Assembly (NCBI GenBank): GCA_934636865.1
Contig: CAKUBI010000016.1
Coordinates: 1-44,578, forward strand
Direction: 5' to 3'
Source of the DNA: an uncultured Oscillospiraceae bacterium
GTDB lineage: Bacteria > Bacillota > Clostridia > Oscillospirales > Oscillospiraceae
Length of the DNA stretch: 44,578 nucleotides
A program made the position numbers and the translations under genes. Positions 1-8,102 of this stretch are shown here, piece after piece. The first letter of the stretch is position 1. Every line of letters starts with the position of its first letter. The notes under the pieces are model-generated. The model was not told the origin of the DNA, ran no database searches, and was given only the letters and a program-made list of their open reading frames with translations.

Positions 1-83
1 CGCACAGTTTTTCATCTGGTGCTTGTCAAAGTTTCGTTGTTTAATTTACAAGGTGCACGCTCCGTTTCGCGGAACAGTACGTT

Positions 84-112
84 ACTATACACGCACTTAA
101 GGGAATTGTCAA
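84..112 (-). promoter_or_regulatory. strong promoter firing out of the left edge
   Basis: On the minus strand there is TTGACA (107-112), a 17-base spacer and TATAGT (84-89), close to the sigma-A consensus. A second TTGACA-like element on the same strand lies at 26-31, so promoters may be tandem. The transcript would leave the window to the left, so its gene is unseen. Tandem strong promoters are typical of rRNA operons or other highly expressed genes, but this is only inference. Confidence 0.55.
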
Positions 113-283
113 GCATTTCCTGAAACTTTTTTTCGCTTTGACGTTTTGCACATCCAAGCAACCGTTTACCCGCGTTTCAGATGTTCATAACGCGCATATA
201 TATTGGCTTCAGGCAGGCATCCGCTCTCCAAAACGCCTCATTATAATAATTGGGCCCGTTTTTTGCGTTTTATACACCTATAC
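113..283. other. intergenic, nothing recognised
   Basis: This AT-richer stretch lies between the outward promoter and the end of the HTH regulator. I see no convincing coding frame, RNA fold or terminator in it. Confidence 0.4.
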
Positions 284-1492
284 TTATATCGCGCTCCGGA
301 TCTGCTTTTTACCCCTTTCCGCAGCGCTCTCCGCTATGAGCAGATCCCGATAGGTGCCGCGGCTTCTCTTCGCCGCTTCGGTCCCCAGCACAATACAGCG
401 ATCCAGATTTTCAATGTCCGGCAGAATGTAGCCCGGCTCCAGCAGCTGATGATTGTGCTGCTCGATCTGATAGCCGATGAGCACTGACCGCGCCGAGATC
501 ACGCGCTGCGCCATGGGCGAGCAGACGTGCTCGAGCATCATCTCCAACACCGCCATCCAGTTGGAGCCGTGCGGCGCCGTGGTCACATAGAAGAGCTTTC
601 GCAGCTCCGAGCTGCCGCAGGCGGACAGATATGCAACCACATCGCCGCGGCGCTTTTCGTCGCTCTCGTGGAACGTGAGCCGCTCCGCCGGGTAAAACAT
701 GCAGTGGATATAGGTCCACGCGGGCATGTTCAGCACGCGGAACCACTTGCACAATTCCAAAAAGGACGGGTTGTACCCCGTTTCCCATTTCTGGATCGTC
801 TGCTGCGTTTTGCCGAGCGCCTTGGCAAGCTCCTTCTGCGTCGCGCCGGAGTCGATGCGTGCCTTTGCCAGCAGCGCGGAGATATTCTCGCTGTTGCGCC
901 CGACCACGTAGCCGTTCTTGCAGGAGACGACAGCCGCCTCCTTTGCCTCGTTGATCGCGTTGAGCAGCAGCGGACGGTCCACCCGAAAGCCCGGCGGCGT
1001 CAGGCAGCGGCCGTTGGCCGCGCTCATCTCATAGGAGGTCTGGATGATCTCCGCCACGCGGTAGCGGCTGTTCAGGCTGGTGTGCGTATGCGTGCAGGCC
1101 ATGTCCAGAAGGCCCGGCCACGCCGAGCCGTGGTCGCCGAAGATCAGGTAGTGCAGTTTCTGGATCTCGACCGGCCCTGCCACGTGCTCAAAATAGAACC
1201 GCCCCGCGTCCAGGATCTCCTCATCGGAGCTCCCGGCGGCGAGCCCTGCGAACACGTCCGGCCAGAAAAAATCCAGCATCGGACGTAACGGGCTCTCGCC
1301 CGCCACGCGGAACCATTCCAAAAGTCCCGGCAACGTGGGCGCGCCCTGCCCGCATTCCCATGCCTTGATCGTACTCTCTGAAACGCCGAGCGCCGCGCTC
1401 ATTGCCTTTCGGCTTACTCCGGAGCGTGTGCGGCTGCTGGCCAGCAGATCGGCGCAGCGATCCGCCTCTTCAATGATACGATTAAATAGCAT
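284..1492 (-). CDS. duplicated XRE-type HTH regulator
   Basis: This 402-residue protein is probably a cytoplasmic DNA-binding regulator. It carries two XRE-like helix-turn-helix units, at about residues 17-65 and 204-255. Each HTH ends in a similar phrase (LLEWFRVAG and LCKWFRVLN). Each is followed by a comparable tail of about 130 residues, with parallel segments near QKLHYLIFGDHGSAW and RKLFYVTTAPHGSNW. The whole protein therefore looks like an internal tandem duplication of one HTH-plus-effector module. It is transcribed divergently from the Spo0A-like gene, with 239 bases between them. Its target and ligand are unknown, and I cannot assign a named family beyond XRE. Confidence 0.8.
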   Translation of the reverse strand: MLFNRIIEEADRCADLLASSRTRSGVSRKAMSAALGVSESTIKAWECGQGAPTLPGLLEWFRVAGESPLRPMLDFFWPDVFAGLAAGSSDEEILDAGRFYFEHVAGPVEIQKLHYLIFGDHGSAWPGLLDMACTHTHTSLNSRYRVAEIIQTSYEMSAANGRCLTPPGFRVDRPLLLNAINEAKEAAVVSCKNGYVVGRNSENISALLAKARIDSGATQKELAKALGKTQQTIQKWETGYNPSFLELCKWFRVLNMPAWTYIHCMFYPAERLTFHESDEKRRGDVVAYLSACGSSELRKLFYVTTAPHGSNWMAVLEMMLEHVCSPMAQRVISARSVLIGYQIEQHNHQLLEPGYILPDIENLDRCIVLGTEAAKRSRGTYRDLLIAESAAERGKKQIRSAI

Positions 1493-1731
1493 GGTGTTTC
1501 TCCTTTCCGTAGCGATCCTTGCAGACCGGCGGGGTGTGAAAATTCCGTCTTATAGCGCAGTGAAAACAGTCAGATTATTCTACCGCCTCCCTCCATTTTT
1601 ATTGCAAAATAATTATCTGCCATCCTGAATATTTTTCAGGTCAAAAAAGAAAATCCGATTTGCCCAGCTTTTCGGTAAGGCATGTCCCGCAGCCATTTGC
1701 TACACTCATTATAGGAAAGGAGCACATATCC

Positions 1732-2523
1732 ATGAGCATCTTAAAGATCGTCATAGCTGACTCCAATCAGGACTCTTCCGAACTACTTGCACGGCAGATC
1801 CGCCTCAGAGAGGACATGGAGATCGTCGGCATCAGCGGAGACGGTGAGGGTGTCATCCAGCTGATCCGCGCCAAAAAGCCGAATGTACTGGTCATGAACC
1901 CCACGCTCGAGGGCAGCGGCACGCTGCTGTCCTACGTCCAGCAAAAGAAAAACGTGCCCCACGTCATCCTCTATCTGCCGATGGGAAACCGCTCGCTGCT
2001 GCCGCTCGCGACAGACTGGGACAGCGCCGTCTGCGGTGGAATGATGAGCCAGCTGCTCATCCTGACCAACTGCATCCGCACCGCGCTCGAGCCGGAGCTG
2101 GACGCCGAAAACGACCGCGCCATCTCCCGCAGGGTAACGGCGCTGCTGCGCCAGTTCGGCATCTCACCGCACATCCGGGGATACCACTATCTGCGCTCGG
2201 CCATCGTCGCCGTGGTCAAGGACGGGAGCCTTCTGCGCGGCGTGACCAAGGTCCTCTACCCCAGCATCGCGGAGTGCTGCGGCACATCGGCAAGCTGCGT
2301 CGAGCGCGCGATCCGCAACGCCATCGAGTTGTCCTGGACCCGGTGCGACATTGACTTTCTTCACCATCACTTCGGCGCCATCATCGATCCTGAGACCGGG
2401 CGTCCGACCAATCTGGAATTCATCGCCACCATCGCCGATATTCTGTATCTTCAGCAGGATAGGCCCGCGTCTGTGGCTCTTCCGCAGCCGTCCGGCAGTG
2501 CATTCCAATATGCAGTTCACTGA
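1732..2523 (+). CDS. Spo0A paralogue with degenerate receiver
   Basis: This 263-residue response-regulator homologue aligns without gaps to Bacillus Spo0A over its first 56 residues. The C-terminal part, from about residue 140, carries the Spo0A DNA-binding domain, with phrases such as RGYHYLRSAI, TKVLYPSIAE, SCVERAIRNAIELSW and PTNLEFIATIAD. The receiver is abnormal: the phospho-acceptor Asp56 is Asn56, the acidic pair Asp10-Asp11 is Asp10-Ser11, and the switch-Thr region reads LYLPMGN. It therefore probably cannot be phosphorylated and may act constitutively, through another signal, or by heterodimerising with true Spo0A (inference). An ATG at 1732 follows the site AGGAAAGGAG at 1713-1722, which favours it over the upstream ATG at 1660. 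Confidence 0.9.
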   Translation: MSILKIVIADSNQDSSELLARQIRLREDMEIVGISGDGEGVIQLIRAKKPNVLVMNPTLEGSGTLLSYVQQKKNVPHVILYLPMGNRSLLPLATDWDSAVCGGMMSQLLILTNCIRTALEPELDAENDRAISRRVTALLRQFGISPHIRGYHYLRSAIVAVVKDGSLLRGVTKVLYPSIAECCGTSASCVERAIRNAIELSWTRCDIDFLHHHFGAIIDPETGRPTNLEFIATIADILYLQQDRPASVALPQPSGSAFQYAVH

Positions 2524-2616
2524 CATTTTATCAGAAATTGTCAATATCGTCAATTAATCATTGTCGAAATATTCATTTTTGTTATATATAACCAATTTAG
2601 TTCCTTTCTGTGTAAG

Positions 2617-2662
2617 GGGAGTACCGCACAGTCCGTTTTCAGGACCGTGCGGTACTTCCTTT
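2617..2662 (+). terminator. intrinsic terminator after the Spo0A paralogue
   Basis: Arms 2621-2634 and 2642-2655 pair with a single A/C mismatch around a seven-base loop, followed by CCTTTATTT. It fits a rho-independent terminator about 95 bases after the stop codon. Confidence 0.75.
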
Positions 2663-2698
2663 ATTTGAGTGCTTTGCCCGTTTTGCCGCACTCCCGCG

Positions 2699-3379
2699 TC
2701 ACGCCTGAGCGCTCCGCCGGTCCGCCGCGCGCTTGATGAGCGCCCACAGCGCGTTGACCGTCACCCAGCCAAGTCCTGTCGCCAGCGCGACGGCGGGAAG
2801 GCCCATTTTCCCCACCAGAAGCCACGAGAGCACGACGCGCAGCGCGATGTGACTCGTCGCCCCGATAAACGGGACGGACACCCGGCCTGTGCCGTTGAAG
2901 TACCCGGCAAAGGTGTTGCCGGTGAAGCAGAACACATAGAAAAGCGCCACGAGCACAGAGGTCGCGGCGCTGCCGCTGTCGCCGAAGGAGTTGGCAAAGC
3001 CCTCGATGCGCGTCATGGCCGTGTAGGCCGAGATCATCTCCGTGCCGCCGGTGTTGACCGCGCCCTGCACCAGGAGCTTTCCGATGTACAGGCTCGACTG
3101 GTGCAGCGCCGTGACGAAGCTGAATTGCGCCGTCTGCCGCAGCAGCGCGCGGTCCATGCGGCGGTCCTCGCGGCGGAACAGCAGCTCCAGCGCGCGGCAT
3201 TTCAGATAGAGCATGCACACCGCCGCCGCAAACTCCAGCTCGCCTGCAAAGCGCCCGAGAATGAAGGTGTCCATCGTGTTGTAAAGCTGCTGCAGAATGT
3301 TGCCCATGATGAGCGGCGCGGCCAGGCGCAGCAGGTGCCGCGGGATGCTCCCGCTCGTCAGATCGCAGGTTTTTGCCAT
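2699..3379 (-). pseudogene. MATE efflux transporter remnant, internally deleted
   Basis: The open frame encodes 226 residues, about half the usual 440-460 of multidrug and toxic-compound extrusion (MATE) transporters. Residues 1-50 are a normal MATE start (SGSIPRHLLRLAAPLIMGN, then LQQLYNTMDTFILGRF). The sequence then jumps to a mid-protein segment (TALHQSSLYIGKLLVQ, TAMTRIEGFANSFGDSG) and then to the last helices (FYVFCFTGNTFAGYFNGTGR). Two large in-frame deletions explain this. The frame remains open, so the product could be made but would lack many membrane helices. The ATG at 3379 abuts a LysR fragment on the other strand, suggesting a formerly divergent regulator-transporter pair. Functional transport is very unlikely. 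Confidence 0.8.
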
Positions 3380-3385
3380 GCTCCC

Positions 3386-3610
3386 ACCCCTGCACTCGTC
3401 TGCGCCATCGAAGAAGGCAGCCTGACTGCCGCGGCGGTCAGGCTGCAATACACCCCCTCCGGCGTGAGCCGCACGGTCGCGTCGCTCGAGGAGGAATGCG
3501 ACTTTGCCCTGCTGCTGCGCGACCTCTCCCCCGCCGCACGCAGGTTTCTCGACTTTCTCCGCCCCCGGCTCGCCGAATTCCATCCTGAGAGCGCGGCGTC
3601 GGAATCTTAA
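3386..3610 (+). pseudogene. LysR-family regulator remnant
   Basis: The plus-strand frame contains the recognisable LysR winged-helix core (LVCAIEEGSLTAAAVRLQY, then TPSGVSRTVASLEEE). The effector-binding domain is missing: the frame passes straight from LLLRD to a short tail, LSPAARRFLDFLRPRLAEF. LysR proteins are normally about 290-300 residues, and only about 70 remain. The start is also lost, because the fragment runs into the 5' end of the MATE remnant without its own ATG. Both genes seem to have lost sequence at a shared junction. A functional dimeric regulator is not expected. Confidence 0.75.
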
Positions 3611-3689
3611 TGAGTTCTTAACGTGTCATTCATGATTCGTTCACTTCTCTCGTGTAGTCTAAGCGGCGGCGAAAAGAAAGGGTGATGAT

Positions 3690-3842
3690 TTGAACAGAAT
3701 AACGATCAAAAAAGGCTGGGTGCAGGGCCTGCTCCTGCTGGCAGGACTTGCGATGCTCCTTTACGGCGCATCGCGCGGTGAGGCGGGCGTGGTGCTCAGC
3801 AAGGCGGTCAAGCTGTGTCTGGAGTGTGTGGGCATTGGATAG
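3690..3842 (+). CDS. CD1871A-type CXXC-motif membrane peptide
   Basis: This small gene starts with TTG and encodes 50 residues, with a purine-rich GAAAGGGTG upstream. The peptide has a basic N-terminus, one hydrophobic span (about residues 10-27) and a C-terminal KLCLECVGIG motif with a CxxC pair. This matches the small Clostridia family named after Clostridioides difficile CD1871A. Its stop overlaps the likely TTG start of the polyferredoxin by eight bases, indicating translational coupling. The role is not established. The context, next to an iron-sulphur membrane protein and a thioredoxin-like lipoprotein, suggests it passes electrons or disulphides across the membrane (inference). Confidence 0.8.
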   Translation: MNRITIKKGWVQGLLLLAGLAMLLYGASRGEAGVVLSKAVKLCLECVGIG

Positions 3843-4755
3843 AAAGAAGCCGTTTTCCATGCTGCTCGCGCGCTGGCGCGGCCTTGTGCAGGCCTGCGCG
3901 GCCCTGCTGACGAATATCCACCTGCCGAACTTCTTCAAAGGGACGCTCTATCGCGGCGCAGGCAAGACCGTCTGCGTGCCGGGGCTGAACTGCTACTCCT
4001 GTCCCGGCGCGGCGGGCGCGTGCCCGATCGGCGCGTTTCAGGCGGTGGTCGGCTCGTCCAAATTCAGCTTTTCCTATTACATCACCGGCATCCTCATCCT
4101 GCTGGGCGTGCTGCTGGGGCGCTTCATCTGCGGCTTCCTCTGCCCGTTCGGCTGGTTTCAGGAGCTGCTGCACAAGATCCCGACGAAAAAACTCTCTACG
4201 AAGCGCTTGAAGCCCCTCACCTATCTCAAATACGTCATTCTTGTGGCGATGGTCTTTCTGCTGCCCGCGCTCGTTGTGAACGAGGCCGGCATGGGCGACC
4301 CCTTTTTCTGCAAGTACCTCTGCCCGCAGGGCGTGCTCGAGGGCGCGATCCCGCTCTCGCTGGCAAATACCGGCATCCGCGCGGCGCTCGGCAGGCTTTT
4401 TTCGTGGAAGCTCTGCATTCTTGTAACGGTCATCGTGCTGAGCGTCGTTTTCTACCGCCCGTTCTGCAAGTGGCTCTGCCCGCTCGGCGCGTTCTACGCG
4501 CTCTTTAACCGCGTATCGCTGCTTTCGATGCACGTGGACGGCGGAAAGTGCGTCTCCTGCGGCAAGTGCGCACGCACCTGCCCCATGGATGTGGACGTGA
4601 CCAAATCGCCCAACCACAGCGAGTGCATCCGCTGCGGCAAATGCGTCAGCGCCTGCCCGACGCAGGCGGTCAGCTTCCGCTACGCCTTCGGCAGCGGCGC
4701 GCTGTGCTCCAAATTACCGTTGAATCCCACCACCGATGAGAGAAAAGGAGAATAA
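3835..4755 (+). CDS. NapH/CcoG-like membrane polyferredoxin
   Basis: This is a 306-residue integral membrane protein with 4Fe-4S centres. It has several hydrophobic spans, the cytoplasmic turn motifs CGFLCPFGWFQ and CKWLCPLGAFY typical of the NapH/RdxA-like Fer4_5 family, and a C-terminal pair of 4Fe-4S motifs (CVSCGKCARTCP and CIRCGKCVSACP). Such proteins move electrons between cytoplasmic carriers and extracytoplasmic acceptors. The N-terminal CPGAAGACPIG may hold another cluster. The TTG at 3835 is chosen because it overlaps the upstream stop; ATG at 3859 is the alternative. It ends four bases before the TlpA lipoprotein, so it probably reduces that protein's thiols (inference). Confidence 0.85.
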   Translation: MDRKKPFSMLLARWRGLVQACAALLTNIHLPNFFKGTLYRGAGKTVCVPGLNCYSCPGAAGACPIGAFQAVVGSSKFSFSYYITGILILLGVLLGRFICGFLCPFGWFQELLHKIPTKKLSTKRLKPLTYLKYVILVAMVFLLPALVVNEAGMGDPFFCKYLCPQGVLEGAIPLSLANTGIRAALGRLFSWKLCILVTVIVLSVVFYRPFCKWLCPLGAFYALFNRVSLLSMHVDGGKCVSCGKCARTCPMDVDVTKSPNHSECIRCGKCVSACPTQAVSFRYAFGSGALCSKLPLNPTTDERKGE

Positions 4756-4759
4756 CACC

Positions 4760-5653
4760 ATGAACACCAAAAAATTTCTGACATTGTTTCTCGCCCTCGC
4801 GCTGACGTTGTCCCTCGCGGCCTGCGGCAGTAAGAGCGACGATAAGACCGACAGCGGCGATCAAGCCATGACCGCCGAGGAGCTCGACGCGAAGATCCAG
4901 GACCTCGCGCAGCAGGAGAACGCCGTCATCGAGGAAAATTTAGACCTCTGGCAGAAGCTCTTCACCGCCATGGACGCCGTCCGCGACCAGATCGCACAGG
5001 AGACGAACTATGGCGCCTATCTGCTCTCCGGCATTGAGCTTGTGAAGGACCAGTTCACCGACGATGAGATCAAGCAGCTCACCGAGGGTGCGGAGAAGAT
5101 CCGCGATCTCGAGGATGAGATTCAGCCCCTGCAGGAGCAGTACGCCGCGCTCCAGCCCGCGGATAGCGGCACGGACAGCTCAGACAACCAGTCCTTCCCC
5201 GCCTTCGAGGGCACAGACCTTGACGGAAACGCCGTGGACAGCAGCATCTTCTCCCAGAACGCCGTGACGGTCGTGAACTTCTGGTTCAGCGGCTGCGCGC
5301 CCTGCGTCGCAGAGCTCGGCGATCTGAACGCGCTCAACGAAACGCTCAAGGAGCAGGGCGGCGCGGTCATCGGCGTCAATACCGACACGCTGGACGGTGA
5401 TGCCGATCAGATCAGTGAGGCCAAGGGCCTGCTCGAGTCCAAGGGCGCGAGCTACCAGAACATCTACTTCTCTTCCGACAGCGAAGCCGGTCAGTTCACC
5501 GCAAGCATCATGGCCTTCCCGACCACCTATGTGGTGGACCGCAATGGCAATATCGTCGGCGAAGCGCTGCTTGGCGGCATCAACAGCGAGGAGAACATGG
5601 CCGCGCTCCAGACGCTCATCGATCAGGCGCTCGCAAGCGACAGCGCGAACTGA
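4760..5653 (+). CDS. TlpA/ResA-like thioredoxin lipoprotein
   Basis: This is a 297-residue exported lipoprotein. The signal peptide ends in LAAC with the lipidated cysteine at position 22. Residues of about 35-140 form an acidic helical spacer with heptad-like content. From about residue 150 there is an AhpC/TSA-thioredoxin fold with active-site CAPC (Cys179 and Cys182 in FWFSGCAPC) and the cis-proline region AFPTTYVVDRNG. It would reduce or exchange disulphides outside the membrane. The long helical domain before the redoxin fold is unusual for a ResA-type protein. A ribosome site AGAAAAGGAG (4741-4750) overlaps the end of the polyferredoxin gene, so the three genes form one operon. Confidence 0.88.
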   Translation: MNTKKFLTLFLALALTLSLAACGSKSDDKTDSGDQAMTAEELDAKIQDLAQQENAVIEENLDLWQKLFTAMDAVRDQIAQETNYGAYLLSGIELVKDQFTDDEIKQLTEGAEKIRDLEDEIQPLQEQYAALQPADSGTDSSDNQSFPAFEGTDLDGNAVDSSIFSQNAVTVVNFWFSGCAPCVAELGDLNALNETLKEQGGAVIGVNTDTLDGDADQISEAKGLLESKGASYQNIYFSSDSEAGQFTASIMAFPTTYVVDRNGNIVGEALLGGINSEENMAALQTLIDQALASDSAN

Positions 5654-5677
5654 ATCCTAATAAAACGCAAAAAGTGA

Positions 5678-5712
5678 CCGCCCCGCGAGAACATCTCGCG
5701 GGGCGGTTTTTT
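5678..5712. terminator. bidirectional terminator
   Basis: A perfect 13-base-pair GC-rich stem (5678-5690 with 5694-5706) and ACA loop are followed by six T on the plus strand. The plus sequence just before the stem is A-rich, so the minus strand also has a T tract. It serves the redox operon and the convergent flotillin gene. Confidence 0.9.
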
Positions 5713-5735
5713 CTGTTTACCGCGTGTTCCGGGGC

Positions 5736-7244
5736 TTACTGCGCGTCCCCGGTCTGCGGCTCCTCCGCCTTTGCGGCGGGCTCTGCGGCGGCGCTCTGCT
5801 GCGTCACGACCACCTGCGCCGGCTGCGCGGCGAGCTTTCCGCCCAGCGCGCCCGCAATCAGGCTCTTGAGGTCGATGCCCATGCCCGCGCTCACGCCCTC
5901 CGTCACCTGCGTGGTGCCGTTGACGATGTCGGAGAGGAGCTTGGCGCTGTTGCCCTCGCCATACATTGTGATCTTATCGACCTTGCTGAGCGGCTCCGCC
6001 ACGTTCTTGGCGATCTCCGGCAGGGCGTTCATGATCATCTCGATCACGGCGGCTTCGCCGTACTTCTTCATGGCCTCGGCCTTCTTGTCGATACCTTCTG
6101 CCTCGGCAAGCGCCTTGGCGCGGATGGCTTCGGCCTCCGCCTGACCGACGGCGGCAATACCGGCGGCCTCCTGCTCCTTGGCAAAGCGCGCCGCTTCGGA
6201 CGCCTTCTTTGCCGCCTCCGCCGCCTGCTCCTGCTCGTAGCGCACGGCCTCGGCTTCCTTCTGGCGCTGGTAGAGCGCAGCCTGCGCCTCCTGCTCCTTC
6301 TTGTAGCGGTCGGCGTCCGCCGCGGCGCGGACCTCGGCATCGAGCGACTGCTTCTTGACCTCGACTTCCCTGCTCTTGAGCTCGGCCTCGCGCTCGGCCT
6401 TGGCGATCTGCGCATTCACGGTCGCCGTCTCGATGGAGCGCTGCTGCTCCTGCTGCTGGATGGTGTAGGCCGCGTCGGCTTCCGCCTTCTTCGTGTCCTC
6501 CTGCACCTTGAGCTCGGACTGCTTGATGGCAAGGTCGTTCTGCTTCTGCGCGATGTGCATGTCCGCTTCCACCTGCGCATCGTTCGAGGCCTTGGCGGCC
6601 TGTGCCTGGGCGATGGCGATATCGCGCTCGGCCTCGGCCTTGGCGATGGCGGCATCCTTCTGGATCTTGGACATATTGTCCTGACCGAGGGAGTTGATGA
6701 GGCTGTTTTCATCCGTCACGCGCTGAATGTTGCAGGAGATGATCTGAATGCCGAGCGCGTTCATATCAGTCTGTGCCTTGGACTGCACCTCGTCGCCGAA
6801 CTTCTTGCGGTCGTTGCAGATCTCCTTGAGCGTGATGGTGCCGATGATCTCGCGCATGTTGCCCTGCAGGGAGTCCACGATTGCGCGGTTGAAGTCCTCC
6901 TCGGTCATGTTGAGGAAGTTTTTCATCGCAAGCTGGATGCCCTCGGGATCGGTCATCACGCGCACCTTGGCCACCGCGTCCACATCCACGCCGATGAAGT
7001 CCTGCGTGGGGATGTAGCCCTCGGACTTGATGTCGATGGAGATCTGGCGCACGATGAGCTTATCCACGCGCTCGAGGAACGGGATCTTCACGCCCGCGCG
7101 GCCGATGAGCACCTTCGGATTCTTGCGAAGGCCCGAGATGATGTACGCAACATCGGGCGGGGCCTTGACGTAGCCCATCAGGAAGATCAAAACGATGAGA
7201 ATGACGGGGATCGCGATGGGAAGCACTTTGAGTAGAATGTCCAT
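5736..7244 (-). CDS. flotillin family membrane-scaffold protein
   Basis: This 502-residue protein matches the bacterial FloT/YuaG flotillins. It has an N-terminal membrane span (about residues 7-25), an SPFH/band-7 domain (about 28-210, with GRAGVKIPFLERVDKL and DSLQGNMREIIGTITLKE), a long Ala/Glu/Lys-rich coiled coil (about 210-400) and a Gly/Ala-rich tail. Flotillins oligomerise at the inner face of the membrane and organise functional microdomains. ATG 7244 has AAGGAG six to seven bases upstream. It is followed by the shared terminator and preceded by the DUF975 gene on the same strand with a 93-base gap. Bacillus pairs flotillins with NfeD proteins; none is adjacent here. Confidence 0.92.
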   Translation of the reverse strand: MDILLKVLPIAIPVILIVLIFLMGYVKAPPDVAYIISGLRKNPKVLIGRAGVKIPFLERVDKLIVRQISIDIKSEGYIPTQDFIGVDVDAVAKVRVMTDPEGIQLAMKNFLNMTEEDFNRAIVDSLQGNMREIIGTITLKEICNDRKKFGDEVQSKAQTDMNALGIQIISCNIQRVTDENSLINSLGQDNMSKIQKDAAIAKAEAERDIAIAQAQAAKASNDAQVEADMHIAQKQNDLAIKQSELKVQEDTKKAEADAAYTIQQQEQQRSIETATVNAQIAKAEREAELKSREVEVKKQSLDAEVRAAADADRYKKEQEAQAALYQRQKEAEAVRYEQEQAAEAAKKASEAARFAKEQEAAGIAAVGQAEAEAIRAKALAEAEGIDKKAEAMKKYGEAAVIEMIMNALPEIAKNVAEPLSKVDKITMYGEGNSAKLLSDIVNGTTQVTEGVSAGMGIDLKSLIAGALGGKLAAQPAQVVVTQQSAAAEPAAKAEEPQTGDAQ

Positions 7245-7337
7245 GGGAACTCCTTTCCTTCTGCCGGGGGACAGCCGTCCCCCTTCTCTCTTCTTTCTTT
7301 ATTTTTTCGGGCACGCGCCCGTGGGATACTTCTTAGG

Positions 7338-8072
7338 TCACAGCACGGTATAGCCCGTGCCGGTAAGCTCGCGATAGAACGCGGCGTCCGCCGCCTCGCG
7401 GTAGGGCCGCAGGGCAAGGTTGCCGAGGCCGAACGTCAGTGCGCACAGGATGCTCCAGCCGATGAAGCTGAACTGCAGGCAGAAAAGCCGCCAGCGGTTG
7501 CCCTCCATCATCGCCTTCGAGGCTTTGAGCGCTTCACTCGGTTCCATGTCCGGATGCTCGGCCAAAATATAGCTTGTCATCGCGTAGGTGTAGCCGGCCA
7601 CAATGCCGGGAACGATCAGAAGAAGCGTCCACAGAAAAATATACACCGTTTGGAGCAGCTGGGCCAACGCGATGGTTTTCCAGTGCGGAAAATAGGAAAA
7701 CAGCGTCTCAAAGGACGGCGCTTCTCCCGCCGTCAGATTCAGGTTGAACCGGGCATATCCTACCTCAACGACGCTGCCCAGAATAAAGTACAGAACGCCC
7801 ACCACGATCGCCAGCAAAATGAGGTAAACCGCCCCGCCTGCCAAAAGCGCCCGCAGACCCGGAGTGATCCCTTCTCCCCAGGAGTAGATGGTCTGCCCCG
7901 CGTACTCAAGGTTTGCATCCAGCGCTCCGCCGCTGTAGTTGATCTTGAATTCCGGTCCGTCGAAAGCCGCGCCGCCGAGGAGCGCCGCCACAAGGCCGAC
8001 GAGAATGGCGATGGGCCATTTGCCGCGCAGGGCGTCCCGGGCCTCCCTTCGAAAATCTGCCGCAAGTTTCAT
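7338..8072 (-). CDS. DUF975 family membrane protein
   Basis: The start at 8072 follows GGAGAGGAG and gives 244 residues. It opens with the typical DUF975 N-terminus (KLAADFRREARDALRGKWP) and has about five to six hydrophobic segments. A conserved central region (FNLNLTAGEAPSFETLF) is followed by PGIVAGYTYAMTSYILAE and a helix with EALKASKAMMEGNRWRLF. DUF975 members are multipass proteins of unknown function in Firmicutes. The region between the first two spans is an insert of about 45 residues predicted outside the membrane. It lies upstream of flotillin, which raises the idea of a microdomain client, but nothing proves that. Confidence 0.85.
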   Translation of the reverse strand: MKLAADFRREARDALRGKWPIAILVGLVAALLGGAAFDGPEFKINYSGGALDANLEYAGQTIYSWGEGITPGLRALLAGGAVYLILLAIVVGVLYFILGSVVEVGYARFNLNLTAGEAPSFETLFSYFPHWKTIALAQLLQTVYIFLWTLLLIVPGIVAGYTYAMTSYILAEHPDMEPSEALKASKAMMEGNRWRLFCLQFSFIGWSILCALTFGLGNLALRPYREAADAAFYRELTGTGYTVL

Positions 8073-8102
8073 TTCTTTTCTCCTCTCCGCCCGTTCGGGC
8101 AT

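Noticed and set aside
2699..3379. MATE gene as an intact short transporter
   Set aside because: It has half the family length and lacks most of both helix bundles.
6100..6650. Repetitive codons that look like a DNA repeat or CRISPR-like array
   Set aside because: They are Ala/Glu/Lys codons of the flotillin coiled coil, with irregular units and no spacers.
5724..7235. Long open frame opposite the flotillin gene
   Set aside because: It is rich in Leu, His, Gly and Asp, has no ribosome site and mirrors the codon bias of the flotillin coding strand.
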